Assembly: GCF_003286085.1 (NCBI RefSeq)
Contig: NW_020825298.1
Location: 6,820,001-6,884,000, forward strand
Length of the DNA: 64,000 bases
Direction: 5' to 3'
Origin: Drosophila persimilis
Lineage: Eukaryota; Arthropoda; Insecta; Diptera; Drosophilidae
The position numbers were made by a program, and so were the translations under genes. A model generated the notes under the pieces. The model was not told the origin of the DNA. It ran no database searches and saw nothing but the letters and a program-made list of their open reading frames with translations. Positions 60,746 to 64,000 of the stretch are shown here, one piece after another (the stretch's first letter is position 1; every line of letters starts with the position of its first letter).

Positions 60746-63050
60746 TTATTTTGATTTATTATTTATTTATTTTTTATTAATATGTACTATCATTATTTTT
60801 ATTTATTACAATTATTTATATTTCTTATAATTATTTTTACTGATTATAATTATTATTATTAAGACCAATTATTCTTTTTGATTCTTATTATTATTCCTAT
60901 AAATTCTTGCCATCAACTGGCTACCCATTAAAATATTTTTGGTGATCAAAAACTCTCTAGCACCCCTGTAAATTTCCTATATCCGTCAATAATCATAAAA
61001 GCTTTAACCCAAGAGTCTGCTATAATCGAACTCCTCTCAAAGGTAAAGGTGACGATGAAATTCTTATAGAAAGAAATAAATTTACTCATAAACTTCCATA
61101 TATAGAATGTAAGTGGAAAGAAATACCTATGTTCAAGGACGTACCCAGGATTTCGCGAAGGGAGGCAGTCGGATTTTTTTCCAAGTGTGATTTTTACGCG
61201 TACGAGGCTATTTTATATCTATGTATTTTGAAGGATTGATTTGGTAAACCATTTCAAATAAATTAAGCGAAAATTAAATGCAAACTTTTTCCCTTCTCCC
61301 TTCCTGGGTAAGGCCCTTTCTCCTGTTTCCGACAGGCCTAGAAGTACGAGTATATTTCATAGCCCAAGTGCCAGAACAACTTCAACACTCCACCAAAAGC
61401 CCCGGGGGGGTCTAGCACAGTTTTTGGTCCGAACTCTCCCGCTCCCTCTCTCTTTGCCCCCCTCTAACAGGGCCAAGATGTTCCACTTTAACATCTACTG
61501 AGTCCGCACCAAAAAAAGAAATGGGAGAAGAGGAGGGAAAAAGAAAAGCGTTTAGGCAAATCTTTGCGCCAAAATCTTGAGCAAACAAGCTCATTACAAG
61601 CCAGAAAAGCCAGAGGAGAAAATAAATAAAAATAAAAGGGAAAGGGAAAGGGAGAGAGAGAGAAAATTGTAAGCAAGGCAAAGCAAAGCAAAGCAAAGTG
61701 TGTGCCATGCCACATGATTGAGTGACTTACAGCCGGAGACGGACGGACGGGTGGACGGGCGGAGAGGGGGCGTGGCCAGAGCCCAAAGGAAGAGGCTGAG
61801 GACCATTACGGTTACACTTTATGACCGCAATTTTATTGATACCGCCAAAGGGAGCAAACACACAAAAATATAAAAAGAGCCCAACGAGGGACCGGCTCAA
61901 GGATTTTTCTGCCCATAAAGCGCATTGGGTACGATTTTTGAGAATTTCCTGCATCGCCGGGCGTGTTTATAGCGGACACCCAAGCCCAAGGCAATAACAA
62001 TCACTACACACTGAGCACAACAATAAACTAATCTAATGTCGGTATCAAATTTACATGCAGCGCCACGGCAGCGTTTTAAAAGACTTCCCGGCGAAAGCCT
62101 CAAATGATAGGGCGCTCCGTGCGGATAATGCTAGTGGAGGCAAGGCCACGTCCCCATCGCCGCCATCGTCTCCATCGTCTCCATCGTCAGCGTCATCTCT
62201 CTAAAGGCAAATATTAACAAGCTTGGTTTCATTGAGTTTGAGCTGCTGTGCGGGGCGGGGAGGGAGCTAGAGATGGTTGCGTGTATCTACATGGAGTGCG
62301 GAGCACAATGGAGTTTATTATATAGGGAAAGCCATTCAGCAATTAAAAATAACATAATATCCTTTATTACTCGTTACATCTCGTGTCCCGATTCTTGTGG
62401 AACTTCTCCCAAACGACTCGATCAAATTTTTATGAATTTTTAAACTATTTTTCACTTTTCTATCACCACCAAAGAATTTGATCAATTTTTTCAGTGAATA
62501 ATGCCTTTGGGCCGTCGAGTAAATGAAAATAAAGAAGCGGTACACCAGAAAGAACAGACGAAATGAACGAATAAAGCAAGATACCCAAAATGTGCGTGTG
62601 AGCATGTCTGAATTGCGTGAATCCCAAGCCACAAAAGGCACGAGACCAACGAACAGAGAAAAGAGCGCCGGAAACACAGAGAAAATGGAAAAGAACTTAC
62701 AGCCGCTTCGTTTCTCCGCCTCTCATTCGATTACAAGCCAAATATTAAAAAACCCGCTCATCCGAAAGTACTGATTGGTGCTTTAGACCCTGAATATACC
62801 CCATATCAAGCGCCCAACTTCAAACACGAGTCAACAAAGCTATCCTAGAAGTCCATTCACATGACATCGGTCGAAGCAGCCGAGATATCGTTCACAATAC
62901 AACGGCAAATGATATGCCAGGTCAGCAGGCAGGCTGTGGAACACATTTCCAAACACCATTCCATTTCAGTAACAAACTAAACATCACAAAGGGCACATCA
63001 AATTTTTGTAAAAAGTCTACATTTCAATTGAAAACTCAATTTTGTGTTCA

Positions 63051-63122
63051 GTGAGTATTAAATCCAACAAGAACTCTGAACTCTATAGTCTATAGCCTGT
63101 TTTTTGTCATAATTAATCTTAG
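63051..63122 (+). other. Candidate 5'-UTR intron of the 76-aa gene
   Basis: The segment starts GTGAGTATT, ends in a T-rich tract with TAATTAATCTTAG, and is 72 bp long, all typical of fly introns. It ends 22 bases before the ATG. The same bases also contain TCAGTG at 63048-63053, so an initiator at this point is the alternative reading. Confidence 0.45.
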
Positions 63123-63144
63123 AGCAACAATCCATTGATCCACC

Positions 63145-63375
63145 ATGAGCTCCAATCAAACGGGACAGTTCATCAGCGAACTGATTCGGAACCAGAGCGA
63201 GCCGGTTTCCTTTCAAGAACTCGTTGTCCTCATCGAAGAAGCACTGAGCGTGTCTTTGGATAACGACGAGCTAACGATGGTCAGTGAAACCCTTTTGGGG
63301 GGCGTGAACTTCGGTTACATTGATTTTGATGGTGAAAAGTTCTTTATTCCAATCATAGATGAATTGGAAAATTAG
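63145..63375 (+). CDS. Small conserved-type protein of 76 aa (possible DUF4777-like winged helix)
   Basis: The ATG has a good start context (CCACC before ATG) and a TGA in frame just upstream (63136-63138), so this start is firm. The product begins MSSNQTGQFISELIRNQ and is acidic. Its second half has the pattern DNDELTMVSETLLGGVNFGYIDFDGEKFFI, a helix followed by a two-strand wing as in the small Drosophila-specific DUF4777 family; that assignment is from memory of the pattern and is tentative. No signal peptide or membrane segment is seen, so it is probably intracellular. A 72-bp 5'-UTR intron probably precedes it and AATAAA follows two bases after the stop. The function is unknown. Confidence 0.7.
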   Translation: MSSNQTGQFISELIRNQSEPVSFQELVVLIEEALSVSLDNDELTMVSETLLGGVNFGYIDFDGEKFFIPIIDELEN

Positions 63376-63376
63376 A

Positions 63377-63382
63377 AATAAA
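63377..63382 (+). terminator. Polyadenylation signal of the 76-aa gene
   Basis: AATAAA begins two bases after the TAG stop and is followed by a T-rich stretch (CTTTTCTTTCGGTTTTGG). This gives an extremely short 3' UTR, as also proposed for the lipase gene. Confidence 0.6.
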
Positions 63383-63399
63383 CTTTTCTTTCGGTTTTG

Positions 63400-64000
63400 G
63401 GGTCCATCTCTAGAATGGCATATGGTTCGTGGTCTCTGGGCGTGCACGGGCATAACTATAAGACCCTCGCCCCACTCTCCACTACCCACTCCCCAGCTCA
63501 TGGGCAAACATGTGGATGCGTGAGTTGCTGCTTTGTGCGTGCCTCCGATGCAAACTTAATTATTAACTAAAGGAAAGGCAAAAGGCAGCTGCCAACACCT
63601 TTAACTTGGGCACTGGCGGGCCAGGTCGTGTTCTACCTGATACGATTACTAGGGTATATGGTGTATTAGGGTTTTAGGATCAGCCTCTGTAGCCGCTCTT
63701 CGTATCAAGAAATCTCCACTTGGTTTCTACCTTTCACAACATCTGGAGCTGTGATTCGACTTCTCATTCGTTGGATAATTATTAAGGCCGGAATAGGGGT
63801 ATACTCCCCATCATTCCCTAGACACTAGCGGGTATCCTGTAGTCCAAATGTCCTCCCGTTCCTCGTTATAGTTGTAACTGTTGTAAGCAAGCCGCAGCCC
63901 ATTCCAACACCTCCCAAAGCCCCGGTGCTCAACTCAGGGGAAATTTGCATTTTATCATCTCCGGAGTTGGGGTGTCCTTCGCCCCTCTCCCTCCCTCCCC
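63400..64000. other. Non-coding right end
   Basis: No gene is seen after the 76-aa gene. Short pyrimidine-rich tracts are present (63468-63493, 63982-64000). Confidence 0.6.

Larger units (their letters stand above)
57180..62500. other. Non-coding stretch (no gene recognised)
   Basis: Contents include the 22-bp A/T array (57484-57655), a CATA repeat (58076-58120), CT and GA dinucleotide tracts (59404-59440, 59630-59652), an A/T-rich block (60430-60870) with a 14-bp unit, and a GGGAAA repeat (61636-61655). The stretch 58270-58450 has a 5'-UTR-like look (AACAGAGCTCTCATCG, poly-A, CCAAACAATCA) but no donor or coding exon could be tied to it. Confidence 0.5.

Noticed and set aside
62336..62774. 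Overlapping frames of 113 codons (minus) and 83 codons (plus, basic)
   Set aside because: Low-complexity K/R/F-rich translations of A/T-rich DNA, with no splice or end signals; the real gene here is at 63145.
1..64000. tRNA, rRNA and snRNA genes
   Set aside because: I scanned by eye for tRNA B-box sequences (GGTTCGANTCC) and rRNA-like blocks and found none that fold convincingly; a tRNAscan or Rfam search would be decisive.

Overview
The window reads as nuclear DNA of a Drosophila-type fly. Support for this comes from introns of about 50-75 bp with GTRAGT donors and pyrimidine-AG acceptors, Drosophila-like initiator sequences (TCAGTY), AATAAA signals close to stop codons, and many A/T-rich and CA/CAA simple repeats. 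The species is not determined. Long uninterrupted G runs (17, 19 and 28 G) are a notable local feature. The window is gene-poor: about 6 kb of 64 kb is convincingly coding.

Four genes are well supported. (1) 26262-27613, plus strand: a secreted acid lipase of 410 aa in three exons, with a TATA box upstream and a full Ser-Asp-His triad. (2) 47062-51681, plus strand: a secreted 1265-aa protein in five coding exons, with three von Willebrand factor C (VWC) domains, a long Thr-rich mucin-like region and a half VWC module at the C-terminus. An initiator and clean donor at 33155-33493 and a strong acceptor at 46556 suggest a 5' untranslated exon and a 13-kb first intron. (3) 57004-53715, minus strand: a rhomboid intramembrane protease of 252 aa in four exons, probably rho-6, convergent with the VWC gene. 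(4) 63145-63375, plus strand: a 76-aa small protein with a 5'-UTR intron.

Three weaker gene-like loci are given with low confidence: a 97-aa reading frame at 9380-9087 (minus) behind a 50-bp intron, a 77-aa charged protein at 31222-31455 (plus) behind an 80-bp intron, and an isolated GC-rich exon-like block at 16299-16457.

Region by region: 1-26 kb is non-coding sequence, perhaps intergenic or intronic to a gene outside the window, and holds a four-unit tandem array of hairpin-forming repeats at about 18.2-19.0 kb and a 60-bp A/T-rich array at 21.8-22.2 kb. 26-27.6 kb is the lipase. 27.6-33 kb is mostly non-coding. 33-52 kb is the VWC transcription unit, whose large intron carries a minisatellite at 43.9-44.3 kb. 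53.6-57.2 kb is the rhomboid. 57.2-62.9 kb is non-coding with microsatellites. The small gene lies at 63 kb.

The genes do not form an obvious pathway. The lipase and VWC protein are secreted, the rhomboid is a membrane protease, and the last protein is probably intracellular. The most unusual structure is the tandem hairpin array at 18.2-19.0 kb, which could be a young small-RNA (hairpin RNA or miRNA-like) locus or a repeat-derived array.
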